DNA of 64,000 bases from Ancylostoma caninum (Eukaryota; Nematoda; Chromadorea; Rhabditida; Ancylostomatidae), in the NCBI GenBank assembly GCA_037903475.1, contig JBAJFG010000454.1, positions 992,001 to 1,056,000 on the forward strand, written 5' to 3'. Numbering within the stretch: position 1 is the stretch's first letter; every line of letters starts with the position of its first letter. This document shows, one piece after another, positions 24,036 through 37,192 of this stretch. The notes beneath the pieces are model-generated. The model was not told where the DNA came from. It ran no database searches and worked only from the letters and a program-made list of their open reading frames with translations. Made by a program: the position numbers and the translations under genes.

Positions 24036-27000
24036 CATGGAACAGTACCAACTATAGCATCTCAAATAACAGAACATGGTAGTTTTTTCACGAGATCAAG
24101 ATGAACTAAAAACTGGCAAACGACGTTAGGGATTGGCGGAGCGATGAGCATACGACTTTCCACTAGGAAAACTTGCTTGAAAGGTATCAGAGGAAATTCT
24201 CTGTAGTCTGATATTCTCTAAACCTATAATCTAGCGCCTGACTAACATGAAGTGGGAGGAAAATTGCCCAAACCTTCACGCAGATTTTAGGAGGAGCAGT
24301 AGGCTTTCCTCTACATAAATGGATAGTTCCTCCCCACTGCGGGAGTATTGGACAGGGTACCTTCGAGGTGGGAACACTCTAAGTACAGGTTTCGTAAGCA
24401 TATTTTCGAAAAGTTATCCACTGATGTCTGGCAAAAAGCTTCACTGAGAGTCAGCCCATTCACCTACCTGTTGGCACGCCTCGCTGGACACTACGGAAAC
24501 CTTGAGTGGTCCTCAGAATAGCAACTGGATTAGCCCATTCCGTTAAGAACCATTGCCGACGTTTTGCATTTATAGTTTGCCCTTTCGAAACGTTTCCAAG
24601 TGCAATCAACTTGAAAGTGCACCGATTTTGGACGCTGGCCAGGTTGTGGTGCATAGTGCAAAGCTGGTAAACATTTTCCCAGACGAAGTCAGAGAATGGG
24701 GTAAGGCTGAAAGCTCCATATGTGACAGGATTCATGAGCTCCCGTAGTTAATCTCTAGGATCACCGATCATCAAGCGTGGAGGGGTTTTCAAGTAAAATT
24801 TGGTGGATTTCACGAACATTATAACTTCTGGACACCAGTAAGAAATTCCACTCATTCGCAGGAAACCTGACGTTTTTCGGAGGAAAAGATCAGTCACTCC
24901 GGGAACATTCAGATACACCACGGCTGATTAGCTCTGGTGCACATCTTGAAATGTAAAGCTTGTGAAAATCAAAAAAAAGTGTCAAGGAATCACTAGCATT
25001 CGAGAAGAAGTGAGGGAAGTCAAAGAAAAGCCTCATCGTGACTGGTGGTGCTACGAAGAGGTTTGAATGACAATGAGGAAAGGGAGGGGTTGGTTTCAAG
25101 TTAAGTATCCCGCAAATCGCCTGGCTTAAGAATGCAAAACGGAAAACTGCTAGATAGCTGTGCATAAATCAAAAGAATGGGAGATGTTTTTGAAAAACAT
25201 TCAGATACTAAAGCAAGGATGAAAATTGTTTTTTTTTCAAGAGCATTTTCTTACAACGACAGGGATTCGCTGGACCTTTTCGTGGTTTATTCTTGCTCAG
25301 TCAACCCAGCAGTCATCAGAAGTGTTCCATGGTCGCAACTTTAGTTTAGGAGAAATCTGTGGATAATGAATCCACTATGGCATGCCGTTTACAAGTTTTT
25401 CCAGTGTCTTTTACAAAAACCCGCAGAAGAACCCAAATATATGCCTCATTACATAAAAGAACGCTGAAGAAGAAGTAAATAGAACGTGAAACACACCCGG
25501 TTCGCCTAGTAAATCAGATTTTGCTCTCTGTGCACGCAATCAGGGAAAAGTCACATGGCATGTACATGTTCCGCATTCTTTCCGGATCATAGAATAGGAG
25601 GACCTTGGCTGAAGAACGAATTTTCTGCACCTCACACTTTTCAGTTTTTTTTTCCGGATATTCAATTTTCATAGCAGTTGCTATGATATTTCGCAGCCTT
25701 AGTAAATTTATGTGAAATTTAAGACACAATCCCCTTGTAAAGTAAACGGGAAGCATGGTCTGCAACGATCGGAAATCGGAACGAAATTCGAAAGATAAAC
25801 ATTGCTTAGAAGGGGTGTTTTGTAGGAGAAGAAAAGAAAAGATGAAGAGCTAGATCAAAATAACCATTATGGAGCGAACATTCTTGAAAAAAAGCGGAAA
25901 AAGGAGAACAATGAAAAGGTCTGTATCGGAGAAAATATGTGCAGGCAATGGCTTTGGGCAGAGTCAGGTGGCGCATGTGGGCCGATGTGTGTATGGAAAT
26001 CACGAATGGAGCCCGAACAGCGTGATAAGTTGGTTACGAAGCCTAATGGCATCACCTTCCAGTTGCAAGTATCCTCCCCTCAGTTGCTGCTCAAGCTTAC
26101 CTCCTTTTGGCACATATTGAGGAGTGATGACAGCAATTAAGGGAAGGATGGCAGCGTGTAGGAGGTACCGCTAACCTTTGCGCTTGACTTATTACGCTGT
26201 TTGGGCTGCGTTCCTGCTGCACAGTCATAAAAGTATGCACGTTTTTCTCCACATTTCGGTCTGAATGATCATTTCTAAGCAGATATTTCTTGTAACAATA
26301 TGCTAGTAATAAATGAGATACCACTAGAGATTCGGTACTGCTTTTCGATCTTTTTCTCCTTCTTTTTCCACTATCCCCTGGTGGGTTCTCGTCAGTTTTT
26401 AGGCCACAAGCGATTTTTAATGCGAAGCACATGTGTTTTTTTTGTGCTCCAGCTCTGCGTACTTTTAGGCATCAGGAATCTTCAAACTGTTTTGGGACTA
26501 ATTTCATTTATCACTACTTGCCGGAAGCTGTCTCCCAAGAGAGCGGAGGAAGGACAAGTATTCGAGGGACAGCAACCATGTCTCGTGGTGTCACCAATCA
26601 CCAGCACATGTTGTATAAATATTAGGGTACACCAAGGTCAGTCAAGATACTTGTTCGTCAAATATTCCCGGCTGTTTTTTTTAAAGTTACGTCTCTAGCT
26701 CTTTGATTAAGGTTCATTCACAGTTGTGGTAGTCCCGCAACTTCCTACTAAGCACATTTCACGGAAAAATTGAACTTTTCCGAGCAAGGCGGGGCCATTC
26801 TACCCACCTGTCTCACTGCATGCTGCTTTTCCTATGTCTGAAATGTATGAAAGGGGTGCCAACAGATCAATTAACCGAAATTTATGAAAAGTTGAAATAT
26901 TGTTCAGATCTAGATGATTTCATAGAATCCTTTAATGGAATTTATCCTGGAAGCCAAATTCAGTTGCACTGGGAAAGACGCCACATAACAATTCACAGAG

Positions 27001-29342
27001 GAGCCCGCAGCAGATGTGGAAAACGGGCTCGAGATCAGCGTCACAAGCTGTGAAGGGCAGTATACGCATTCTTGAGATAGTTCAGACCTGGAATATTATT
27101 GTCCTGTAGGCTCTGAAACAAACAGAGAAGGTTTGAGGGAACACACGCACACGATGATATTCTCTTTTATTGTTCAGCGAAAACGTCCCATGAAGACTCA
27201 TGGTTTTAAAAGTGGTGTTCCTTCCTCCATCAATTCCAACTAGTATTGCCACAGAGCAACTTCTGAAGAAACGATATTCTGCAGCTTAACACTGCCATAA
27301 ATATCTCAGTGGCCTCATCACATATGAAGGACAGCTACTGTCACCTTGAATTGATGCAAAAAGCAATTTGCATTACTGAGAAATGGGGACAAGGAAAATT
27401 CACTACGGCCATGAGATGAGGGACAGGTTAGTTACCAAAAAGAAAAACAGGGAAAGGAGGTTTTTTTCTGACAGAATAAGCCGTTGCCTTTCATGGAGGA
27501 GTCCAAAGGAGCTCGGAAAGCACTAAACGAAAGATGTATGGCCATTTGTGGAAATACCCATCCCCTTGTCTTATTGGTGAATTAATAACCAATAAGTTGA
27601 CCAGAAGAAAACCTGTCTTAATTAGAATAACAACTATGTACTGACTCGAGATTCTCCGCCAGTTTTGGAGCTGGTTTTTTGTTGTTCTAGTTTTCCAAGC
27701 GAGATCTTATTGAATTCCTGATCTTATTTAAATTCGCATAAATGATTTCACTTTTATTACTAAATATAGAGTTGTTTCTCCTCCAGTAGAGATATACAGG
27801 GGTGCAATGTCGAATGAACTGGGTCTACCAGAATTCACACGAAGGAATATCGACACCGCTCCACTTAACTACCATTTACAGAAAAAAATAATAGTAAACA
27901 ATGGGACTTCCGTAATGCCTCATCTCAGGACAGTTTTACAGAGTTCCCGCTCCAAAAATTTAGGACAAATAAAACGGCAAAATCATAAAACTTCAGGAAC
28001 AACGTCGTCAAACAATAAGAGTGAATGAAGCAACATCTGACAATGAAATACGTTTGTTTTCGCAGCAAAGGAGTAAGATGGATGGGAAATGACAAAGTGG
28101 CCACCTGGCCAGGGTGAGTTGTGTGTATAAACAACATCCAAGAACATTTGATGCTTTTCATAGCATCGAAGTTGCAAAAACATAGTGATAAAGGCAAGAC
28201 AAAGAGAAGTAATGAATTTTCAGCGAGCCTTTGGGTTTTACTGAGCGTATACGAAATATGTAAATATTAGTAAAGTGTGGAGTTCTGTAGTAGAAAATGA
28301 AAACAGAACAGCCAAACTGTAATAAGAAGCAGCAGAATGGAAGAAGTGGAAATAACTTTTACAAGGACGTAATAAACTAGTCCGTCATGAGATTTCTCCG
28401 TGTCTCGAATTACTGCTTAGGCTTTCACACTTATGTATGAATTTATATACCCATTTCTCCCGAAATTTCGTGTGCCTTCTCTTATCTTCATGAAATTCTC
28501 ATTGGTATCCTAGTGACACACAGTATTAATTTACAAATACATGCATAAATTCAGACATGAGTAGACTTTTTAGGGATTATCGTGAAATGAATTCAGATGC
28601 TACGTCAAAAAACGGATAGCAAGCGTTTGAGATAACTCGGTTTTTGCTATGAAGGAATTCTACTTTTATTTTCTTACAGTAAGTGCATCAAATTCTAAGA
28701 AAACTACCGCATATATCAAGTTCTCTGTCCCTGGGAAACTCCTCGAACCTTTCGATGAATTTCAACGAGGTTCTAATGCAGTTCTCAGAATTTACGTCAT
28801 TATGCCTAGAATCCTTGTCTGTTGGACGTTGCTCCAGTAGACTATCGTCTCACTCTTTACAGTTAATGGCAGCAATCACGAAAATCCTCGTGCCGGAGAT
28901 CTTGTCTCATGCCGAGGTTTTCAGGTTATTTTGATGAAGTGGCCGACCCAATGGTTGGAAACAGATATCTGCTGTAACCGTCTGTATGGAAATCAGTTTG
29001 TCAATCAGACCACTCCTCCACTCCTTTCATGTTTTTCCATGAAGACGTCTTCTTCAGTACGTGGGTAACACTGTTTGAAGCAAGATGGTGCCGCTCTCTT
29101 TCGCTGCGCAGCAACGAATTTTTGCAGATGTTTTTGTAATATGCCGCTCTCTTATATTTATATTAAACCTGTATTCAAAAGCTTGTTAATCAAGGTAATT
29201 TATAAGAGATTTCCCTTGATGGTCTCCACCACAGTTCCTCGAATCCACTTGGAAGCCTTTCAAAAATTGCGTTTTGCCGATCGAAGTCATGTACTTATAG
29301 ATGATCAAAGAATTGCTTTTTGATATAGTCTGTTCCGTTTAC
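24036..29342. other. Gene-free stretch
   Basis: No exon chain or RNA gene was recognised on either strand. Plus-strand frames at 25937-26140, 26300-26698 and 26820-27053 and the minus-strand frame at 24460-24735 show no family motif. The 26820-27053 frame has a somewhat protein-like segment (DLDDFIESFNGIYPGSQ) but no splice or phase support. Confidence 0.5.
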
Positions 29343-29787
29343 GGACATCTAATACCCAACCTCATCCCTGGCCAATCGCGGCGGGCGCGCGGAGTGGTCC
29401 TTCCTAGGATTTTCTATATGGCAACAACGTTGAAAGACACTCTGTTTGCTCAAATGAACGGTTTCATGTCCTGACAGAGTCTCAAAAGTGTTCTATGTAT
29501 ATCCTGAAAGTGTGGAGGAATTTTAATCCTATGCCGATCAATTTGCTGAAGGAACGTTAGGCCTCCAGCAGGCAAGCTAGCGATGCACCAGAGAGTCCAC
29601 AGACGATCTCAACCAGAACTCTTTCTTCTGCAGGTTTTCTGGTGCAATCGATCTTCGCGGGCCTTCTGGAAGTTTCACACGTGTCGGAATGGACTTCTGT
29701 GATCAAATATTTTGTAATCGTCACTTATTCGCTTGATGATTGTGTGAGGCAGGCGTCGCCCCGCAACAAGTTGGGTATTAGATGTCC
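29343..29787. mobile_element. 445-bp inverted-repeat (MITE-like) element
   Basis: An 18-base terminal inverted repeat, GGACATCTAATACCCAAC, is exact at 29343-29360 and, inverted, at 29770-29787. GC-rich segments lie just inside each end (GCGGCGGGCGCGCG at about 29378; GGCGTCGCCCCGC at about 29753). There is no coding region and no clear target duplication, so the superfamily is not assigned. Confidence 0.5.
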
Positions 29788-30407
29788 CGCAACCAGTCTG
29801 TTCCAACCGCGACGATAGTTGAGTAACCGTGCGGACAGCCTGCTTTTCTCTCATTCCTCTCCAACTGCTGCACACTTTCCCGCGTTCTTTATCTCTCTGC
29901 TGTCTTCCCAACTATTGTCGGTGGTGGAACGCACTATATACATACTTAAGACTATTGAGCGTATGTCCTCAAGAAGACTTGATAGAGATGAAGAAAGGTG
30001 CGCGCATTTATTCTCTACACCCTAATAGCATATCTACTTCCGGAAACCTTGTAGCCTTTAATCATTTTACTGCAGAAAGTGTAGTGGCTATTTGGGGCCT
30101 TCCGCTGTGTGCCGGCTTTTTTTGCCGTTTATGAACTCGCCCCGAATTTCAGTTATGACGTCGCAATGGATTGCGTTAGAATCCAAAAATGTGAGAAAAG
30201 TGACGTCATGACCTTTCTACACGGATCAATGTACATACTCCTAAATGAGTCCCCGAAGAGGGTTAAGCTGACCTTTGCTAGGGTTATGAGTAAAATCTGA
30301 ACTCGTCTTACTAGCGATCCTCTGCATGTGTTCTCAGCGTTCTTCCTCAAAAGAAAATTTTTAAAAAATCACAATTTATCACAGAGGTAATACACGTACA
30401 TAAATCG
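29788..30407. other. 3' flank of the glycosyltransferase gene
   Basis: Non-coding on current evidence. It lies immediately downstream of the minus-strand stop codon at 30408-30410. No canonical AATAAA was found close to the stop on that strand. Confidence 0.4.
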
Positions 30408-33252
30408 TTACGATATAATGCCAAGTGCTTGTTGAGTCCCGTATACGTATTGCAACCGCTTGTGCACATTTTCCATTAGTTTCGAGGCGAACCTTCCTGG
30501 GTAATCTGTCCATGAGAAGTTTCCCATTTTCTCCACGCTTTTCAGCCATGTTTTACCCCAATCGCCTGCCACGACATCGCGATAGTGTCTAAACTGCTCG
30601 TTCATATGTGGTCCTTCCAAGGATCTCTGTAAGAGCTCACCTCACTACTCCTTCCTCAGGTTTCATGGCGTACTGCCAATAGCCGTCAAAGAATTTGGTA
30701 ACGGTGTGGACACTCATTATCAAGACCTAAAGAATGAGCTATGTAATACAACGAAAGAGGGGCCCGCGACCTACTTGGCGGATGTCACCTGCTCGGAATT
30801 AACAATTTCAATAAAAATTCTACCAAATGGATAGAAACGCCACCTTTTCCGGATCGACAATACACTTTGTCGTGTGACCTGGTGGACCAACATGGGAGGT
30901 GTTGTGATATCGGCGTGTTGGCATCCAGAGGTTCAGCTTAACAACTTTCGATTTCATTCCGATTTTAACAGGCAGTCAAGTGCCAAAGAAAGCTTTGCTC
31001 TCTATTCAATTTGTAATCTCGGTAGAAAAAAAGCCGTTTACTAATTTTCCATTACCTGATCGGCACCAATGTAGCGACTTGGAGTTGTCTCATTTTTTAG
31101 AATCCATCTTTGTCTGAACTGGACGCTGCCAACTTGTGGGTTGGATTTGGAGACGTTCCTGAAAATCGAAAAACGTCCCAAATGTGGAAGAAAATTTCTA
31201 GGCGACATCAGTTAACCACAAGACAAGAGAATTGAACAGTCTCAGTAGCCTTCTGCGATTTCAGCACGTGCCTCATGGTTGAGCTACGTACGTACGCTGT
31301 GGTCATTATTTTTCAGAGAGAAATATTCCCATATTTCTAGAAACTACCTTAGGTAGTCGTAGATCGTTCCGTCTACATCAGTCAGTGTTAGCCGCTCATC
31401 CAGATCTATGAAAGCTATCCAGCGTGAGTGGCGGCGAGCTCGGAGCAGGCAGTCCTGAAAAATAAGCTCACCTTTGGTCTCTGAGAGGAGCGTTACGGTA
31501 TGTATTAAGATGTCGAACTGTGAATAAAAGGGCATGCATAGGACGAATTTTGTCATAAAAAATGAACAAGCAACTCATCCTTATTCTGACTTTAACTCAA
31601 TTTTTTGGACAACTTATATGCCTAGGAGGAAATTATTGACAAAACTGATACAACCACGTATAGGATCCATAGCTCTTTCCTTTTCATTTTGAATTTTTCA
31701 GCCCACGAGAAGTTGAAAGAGATCAAAAGTTTGCTCGACATCTGCAATTCCGGTTCAGTTACCCAAGTTTTAAAAAACCAATTCGTTCGTGGATGTGGCC
31801 GAGTGGAAGGGCTACTATTCTCTAAACGTCCAACAAGAAGTGAGGTGCGACTCCACTCTTCTCTTACGGTATTCAAAGCCGTATAACATGCTCAATGAAC
31901 TTTAATAATTTCAATAGCTTTCCGTACTTATCAAAGCAAAGAAAAATCCGGGAATTTTTGGCAATTCATGTATCCGCAGATACGTATACTACCATCAATA
32001 GTTATTCCAGTGAGTGTCAAAAAAAATTAAAGGCACCGTTCCAGTCCATAATCGTTTTTGACAGTCCACGTAAAAGGAATTTCTAGTAGCTGCTGATCAC
32101 AACGGTATATGTGATTCCGTGAAAAACTGCCGAAAAACCTTTTTACAAGCCCCCAATTATTGTGGGCGGAGTTATTGCGAAATCATACGTTTTTCACCTC
32201 ATGTACTCTTTTCCTCATCACGCGTAGAGCTCATTTGCTATTCCTATAGGGGAACATATGAAGAACTCTCACGAAAACTACGTTTCCCCTGAAAGTGAGC
32301 TCGCGAGAATGAATTATTCAGAAAGTGCCTTGGCCCCGCCCTTCTGCTCCTCCCACAGGCTCCTCCAGAGCTGGGGCTCGAATATGGGTTTATTCGGCAG
32401 TTTTGCACGGAATGGCTAAATCATTGTGATAACGATTTTGAGTTGAGACGATGCCTCGAAAATAGGCGTTTAATGACAATTTCATTAAGACAAAGGCAAA
32501 CAGCGCGTATTCATGTCTATTATATCGTTAATGCCTTTTTACAGTTCTTAATGCCTTTTCTAGGAATTCTTCTGTTTTGCTTTTGACAGAAAAAAAGTTC
32601 TAAAAAACGCACCTGCAACTGGACTGACTGCCATCTATCATCATTCCTCTTGAAGCGGTCGTGTAGAACGACTGTTTCCGCCTCTCCAGTTCGAACGTAA
32701 TCATCAAGTAGTATTCGACTGTATTCATCGATGTACTTGGAGTACACATAGAAGTATGAAGCGCCCTGAATGTGGCTATTTTTTTCCTACAGGAGTACAG
32801 CAAACGCTATAATTTTCAAATTTTGTATGGCTTGGGATGCAGCCTTTCTTTCATTGTTATCGGCAATTTCCAAGATTGAGCACTATTCGCATATTACCTG
32901 GAGCTTGTAGTGCTCGATGAGCTCCGCTAATAGAAGCCACTTGGATTCGTTGCCATAGATAGGAGCCACACAAACCGAGAAAAAATGTTTGTGCTCTGAA
33001 ATTATTCACATCAAAGAAATTTAGAAAACTATCTGGAGGGTCGAGAAGCAAGAACAAATGGTACCGCTCTGTGTTCTGTCGATGATCGGCACAGGAAACT
33101 CGTATTCGTTAGTGGGGGAGTCTGTCAGTGACATGAACGCAGCACCCTCTCGTCGAAGACAATGTACGTTGTATTCAGGGAATACGACACTTTTAAATGG
33201 ATCGCCGAGTTCACTTCCAGATTTGTCAAAGTAGCGGCAATAAATGACATCT
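30408..33252 (-). CDS. Glycosyltransferase family 92 (DUF23) protein, C-terminal eight exons
   Basis: Exons on the minus strand: 33252-33065, 32995-32899, 32765-32613, 31454-31348, 31158-31056, 30936-30844, 30726-30641, 30588-30408. All seven junctions keep frame, giving about 335 residues to the TAA stop. Family landmarks in order are VIYCRYFD, VVFPEYNVHC, the start of the catalytic fold SVCVAPIYGNESKWL, a block ending VLHDRFKRND, the DxD nucleotide-sugar motif in FIDLDERL, HNTSHVGPP, TKCIVDPEK, and the C-terminal RHYRDVVAGDWGKTWL. Family members are type II membrane proteins of the Golgi; the characterised C. elegans GALT-1 adds galactose to core fucose of N-glycans, but the acceptor here cannot be told. 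The family is greatly expanded in nematodes. The N-terminal anchor exon(s) were not found; a mariner lies just upstream at 33.5-34.8 kb, probably in an intron. One acceptor (GTTAAG before 30936) is non-canonical, and the last acceptor follows a C/A-rich tract. Confidence 0.9.
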
Positions 33253-33495
33253 CTGTAATAGTTGGTATATACTTGTTACCGGTTCAGTGACGTCTGGTTT
33301 TGGGTAGAGATTTATTTCCAAAGAAGTTCACCAAAAAATACTACGGCATCAATAACACCTAGCGTTTTACAAGCTCCGCCCAGTCAGAAATCCATCAAAA
33401 ATTGAAGTCTTCATTAGAAGTACACTCCATTTACTGCATACTGTGCTTTCTTTCTTCCGTATAACTGCATGTGCTGATCCGCATACGATGCATTA

Positions 33496-34763
33496 GGTTG
33501 GTGCAAAAATAATGCGCGTTTTTCGTTGCTTCACCTTCGGTGCAGAAAACTTCCTGTGTTTCTTATCATCGGCTTGACAAGTTGCACATGCTTTTGTAGC
33601 AAATTTCATGGCCTTTTCAAATATCTTATGCATTTTGAGCGAAATTCATGTTTTTGGTGAATTTTTATTTGTAGAACGAAAGTTGCCAAAACAAGTTTTT
33701 TGCCAAACTCACTTCAGTGAGCTAAAACTCGCCGGCAACGCAGCAGGAACCGTTCGAAATACCACCGTAGTTTTGGCGAAGGGAGTGTGAGCGAATGCAT
33801 TCCGAAGAGCTGCTTCCGGATTTTTCGGCTTGGCATTACTTGCTTCGAAAGTAAGTAATGTCGCATAGGTCTTCCTGGGGTTCGCAATCCCCAACTGATG
33901 AAAATTATCAAAGAGCACCCATTCGAAACAACATATTTGGTTTCGCAGAACCTCGCCAGTGATTGTTGTCAGACCATCTCTCCTTTCGGTAAAAATGGGT
34001 GGGTGAAAAATCGACGAGTCGATGTCGCGTATACTGAACGTGTACCACATTGATCCTCATTGAGAGGTCTGCTTCGCGCATCTGTAGTGAAAGAATTGCG
34101 ACCAAACAGTCGGTCGCTTAGTAATTAAATATGAAATATAGACCCTCTTCGGCAAAATGAAGTGCCTTGACCAACAGCTGGACGAGAATGATGCACTGAA
34201 ACATACCCAGAAGCCAAAGCAACACCAAAATAAGGTCAAGGCGACTTTGTGGTGACCTCCTGCAAAAATCGCTCACTGCAGCTCATTCATTCTTCCTAAT
34301 CTGGTAAGTACTTCTAAGATGTAAACAAAATAAATTAGAAACTTCACTGTGTGACCCTAGCGTTGCTCAATAAAATAGATTCTTCACTCCTACTCGGCAC
34401 CGTCCAGGCACACCCTGCACGACACATTCTTCATAGGTTGGAGCAATTGAGCTAAGAAGCTCGGACTCCTACATCATAATCAGCAAACTTCTCGCTCTCC
34501 GACTACCACTTCCCCAAGATCCTGGACGACTTCTTCCTGGAGAATTTTCTCGAAGACTAAGGTGATGCCAAAACTGCCCTCCCGAAGTTAGTCGATTCTA
34601 GAAGGTTCTATCAGAAATGCACGGTAGTCGGAGAACATCTATCTTATTGCTGGAGATTTGCGGATTACAATAGTTTTAAGCCTTATGAAAAAGATCGATA
34701 TTGAAAGGAGTTATGAGGTTCGGAATCAAAGGCATGAAAACGCGCATTATTTTTGCACCAACC
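33496..34763 (+). mobile_element. Mariner transposon, degenerate
   Basis: A 1,268-bp element between TA dinucleotides (33494-33495 and 34764-34765). The ends are inverted repeats: GGTTGGTGCAAAAATAATGC with CGCGTTTTTC at the left, and the same sequence inverted at the right (34734-34763) with at most one difference over about 30 bases. Length and terminus fit the mariner family; the dog hookworm element bandit and Himar-type mariners share the TTAGGTTGG style of end. The plus strand carries a broken transposase. It sits about 240 bp upstream of the first recognised glycosyltransferase exon, in the opposite orientation. Confidence 0.92.
33650..34700 (+). pseudogene. Mariner transposase relic
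   Basis: Fragments in mariner order but several frames: FGEGSVSE of the helix-turn-helix region (about 33770), PLRQNEVP followed in another frame by QKPKQHQNKVKATLW of the catalytic core (about 34140-34250), and DYHFPKILDDFF near the third catalytic aspartate (about 34500-34530; family form SDYHLF). Multiple stops and frameshifts separate them, so the element cannot make its own transposase. The highly conserved terminal repeats contrast with the decayed coding region. Confidence 0.82.
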
Positions 34764-34766
34764 TAA

Positions 34767-35600
34767 TAATATTCAGTCATTCATCCATACTCCCACCATA
34801 AAGAAAGTGAACGGTAAGAAAGCATGAAGCGATAAAATTCCGAAGAATTTATAATTAAGTGAGATGCGATTTGGATGGAATATGGGAGAGAAGCAGTAGA
34901 GTGAAATTTCTAATTCCTTTTAAAGAAATGCATTCTCTGCAAGCCATCTCTAACATACTGTAGAGAATCGATGTCTTGGTGAGTTGTGACACGTGGGACC
35001 ACAGCGAAATCCTCTCATATCTTCCACCGAATACCCCTAGTTTGAGCAACTAACACTCCCATTTTTCGATTTTCAAAAATAATCATCGACTACTTATTTT
35101 TGCAATTTTAACGGATAGTAATTACACAATGTGAAACAACTAAATATTCGAACCAAGTTCGAAGAATACGTGCACGAGAAAGGTCTGATAAAGACTTGCT
35201 TCAGTGATTGTAAAAGCTTGTTTGAACTGACGATGACAGCTGCCGCCTACTACCACGGTGGTCGTTAAAGTTATTATTATCTGTTCCCATTTGTAATTAT
35301 CGCACCACACATTACTGTACCAGGCTGCAGCTAGACCCACTTGGAGTGTAGCACAGTATGTCGCAGCCGCAACGGTAGGTCGTGCAACAGCGACACTAAC
35401 GATGTTCCACCTAAAACCGATAAACATCGGTAAAAGTGCAATCAGAAGCAGCTACGCAGGTGCTACACTCCACGCCTAGTATGACACCAGCCTAATGTAC
35501 CTCCACCAAAAACCAGTGCACAACAACCAGTGATACCTCAGTTAACAACTATGTTACTTGCTGAAAAACTTGAAACATAAATTACACTAGGCTAGCGAGG
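34767..35600. other. Gene-free stretch upstream of the glycosyltransferase exons
   Basis: Expected to hold the missing N-terminal exon(s) of the glycosyltransferase if the gene is complete, but no signal-anchor exon with the required phase (two bases left over) was identified. The minus-strand frame at 34855-35049 (FGGRYERISLWSHVSQL) looks partly protein-like but does not match the family. A short inverted repeat (GGAGTGTAGCAC at about 35342; GTGCTACACTCC at about 35459) is present. Confidence 0.4.
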
Positions 35601-35629
35601 ATTTACACTAGAGTTTTGACCGAATCGAA

Positions 35630-35880
35630 TAAAATTCGAATATTTATTCGAATGTTCGAATATTCGAAAATTCGAATACTCGAAAATCCGGAGGTTCCGA
35701 AAAACTCGAAAGTTCGAATATTCGAAAATTCGGGGGTCCCAAAAAATTCGAAAATTCGAATATTCGAAAATTCGATGGCTCCGCAATATTCGAAAGTTCG
35801 AATATTCGAAAATTCGAGGGTCCGAGATTATTCGAAAATTCGAATATTCGAAAATTTTAGGCCGAAAATTCGAATATTTG
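35630..35880. repeat. Left 42-bp TTCGAA minisatellite array
   Basis: Four to five units of about 42 bp. Each is made of TTCGAA(A/AG)TTCGAATATTCGAA followed by a variable 13-base linker. Because 42 is a multiple of three and the unit lacks stops, both strands stay open and translate to 14-residue repeats (plus strand SKIRIFEN; minus strand EYSNFRIF). These are repeat translations, not evidence of a protein. Confidence 0.85.
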
Positions 35881-36914
35881 GAATTGTTTTGCTTTGGAAC
35901 TGTTATTTCAGTTCCATTTTCTCGCTGAAGAACCATTCCGATTGAAACTCCAGTCCAATTTCTCATTTCAATCTCAATTTTCCCAAAAATCTGCTCATAT
36001 CTTTGCACTCATTCGAAAGCCGCCAACAGCATTTGAAAGCTTTGAAACTGCAATCCTACGAGGTATACGACATTGGCGACGATGATCTCTCCGGTGAAAT
36101 CTACGTATGTACTTTTCTAGACACTTGAGAAACCAGCAGTTTCAACTATACTTCTGATTATTCAAGCCTTTCCTCCAGAACTACGTAATGAACTGCAAAC
36201 TATAATATAAAATTTTACACAGCATTCCTCCCTATATTTAGCTGATTTCCGACTACTGCTTCGTTTAAACTCTCTAAGTACATCACCGATAGTTATGGAA
36301 TTCAAAGTTCACACAAAATCTTGAGATCTATTATTATCCTTTCTTCCCAAACATACTCCGACTTCTTGTTATAGAAGTTCTGTTGGTTTTAACATTCAAC
36401 GTACAAGCATGCAGTTGGACCCGATAAACAGATGTAATAATGAGGAACGGGATAACACACAGTGTTTTTTATCTTGCCGACACTTTTTTATTGATAGCTG
36501 GAAACTCATTCATGATCAAGGTAAATGAACCACTGTACCCAACATTATTTTTACCGCGCCAGTATCCCTACATTTACTACCATGGCACGTTTTGTTAAAC
36601 TACAACACAGAGATATTAAAGCGAGAGCCTTCTCACGGACGAAGGGTTTCATCCCCTTTGCGATCCTTTAGTGATGGTTACAGACCTCACGTGACGTTCT
36701 TGAGCTTAGAAATTTCAACCAGTTGCAATTTTAAAACCGATAAGGAACCAACTTCACAGCAGCACAAGCTTCCACTCATGAGAAGGTTGTGAGAAATTCC
36801 AAAACGGCAAATGAAACTTACTACCCAAGAAGTTTCATGCCCGTTGTGATTGGCAAACATATCGCCCTGTTCGCCTACATGCATGGGTACAAAATGTTTT
36901 TACCAAAAGGAATG

Positions 36915-37192
36915 TTATTCGAATAAATATTCGAACACTCGAATATTCGAAAGTTCGAATATTCAAAAATTCGGTGGTTCGCAAAAATTCGAAAATTCGA
37001 ATATTCGAAAATTCGGAGATCCCTAGAAATTCGAAAGTTCGAATATTCGAAAATTCGGTGGATTCAGAAAATTCGAAAGTTCGAATATTCGAAAATTCGA
37101 TGGTTCGCAAAAGTTCGGAAATTCGAATATTCGAAAATTCGGGGGTCCCCAAAAATTCGAAAATTCGAATATTCGAAAAATATTTTCGAATG
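36915..37192. repeat. Right 42-bp TTCGAA minisatellite array
   Basis: Five to six units of the same 42-bp family as the left array, again open on both strands. Unit-to-unit differences lie mainly in the linker. The element terminus TGTAAAACTCTA follows directly. Confidence 0.85.

Noticed and set aside
35592..36008. A repeat protein made of SNFRIFEY or SKIRIFEN units (both strands, also at 36835-37263 and 58867-59331)
   Set aside because: The 42-bp unit is palindromic and a multiple of three, so both strands stay open without selection; the arrays sit at the ends of a mobile element.
36825..36890. An additional filamin exon (minus strand, VGEQGDMFANHNGHETSW)
   Set aside because: It does not match a filamin repeat and lies inside the hAT-like element.
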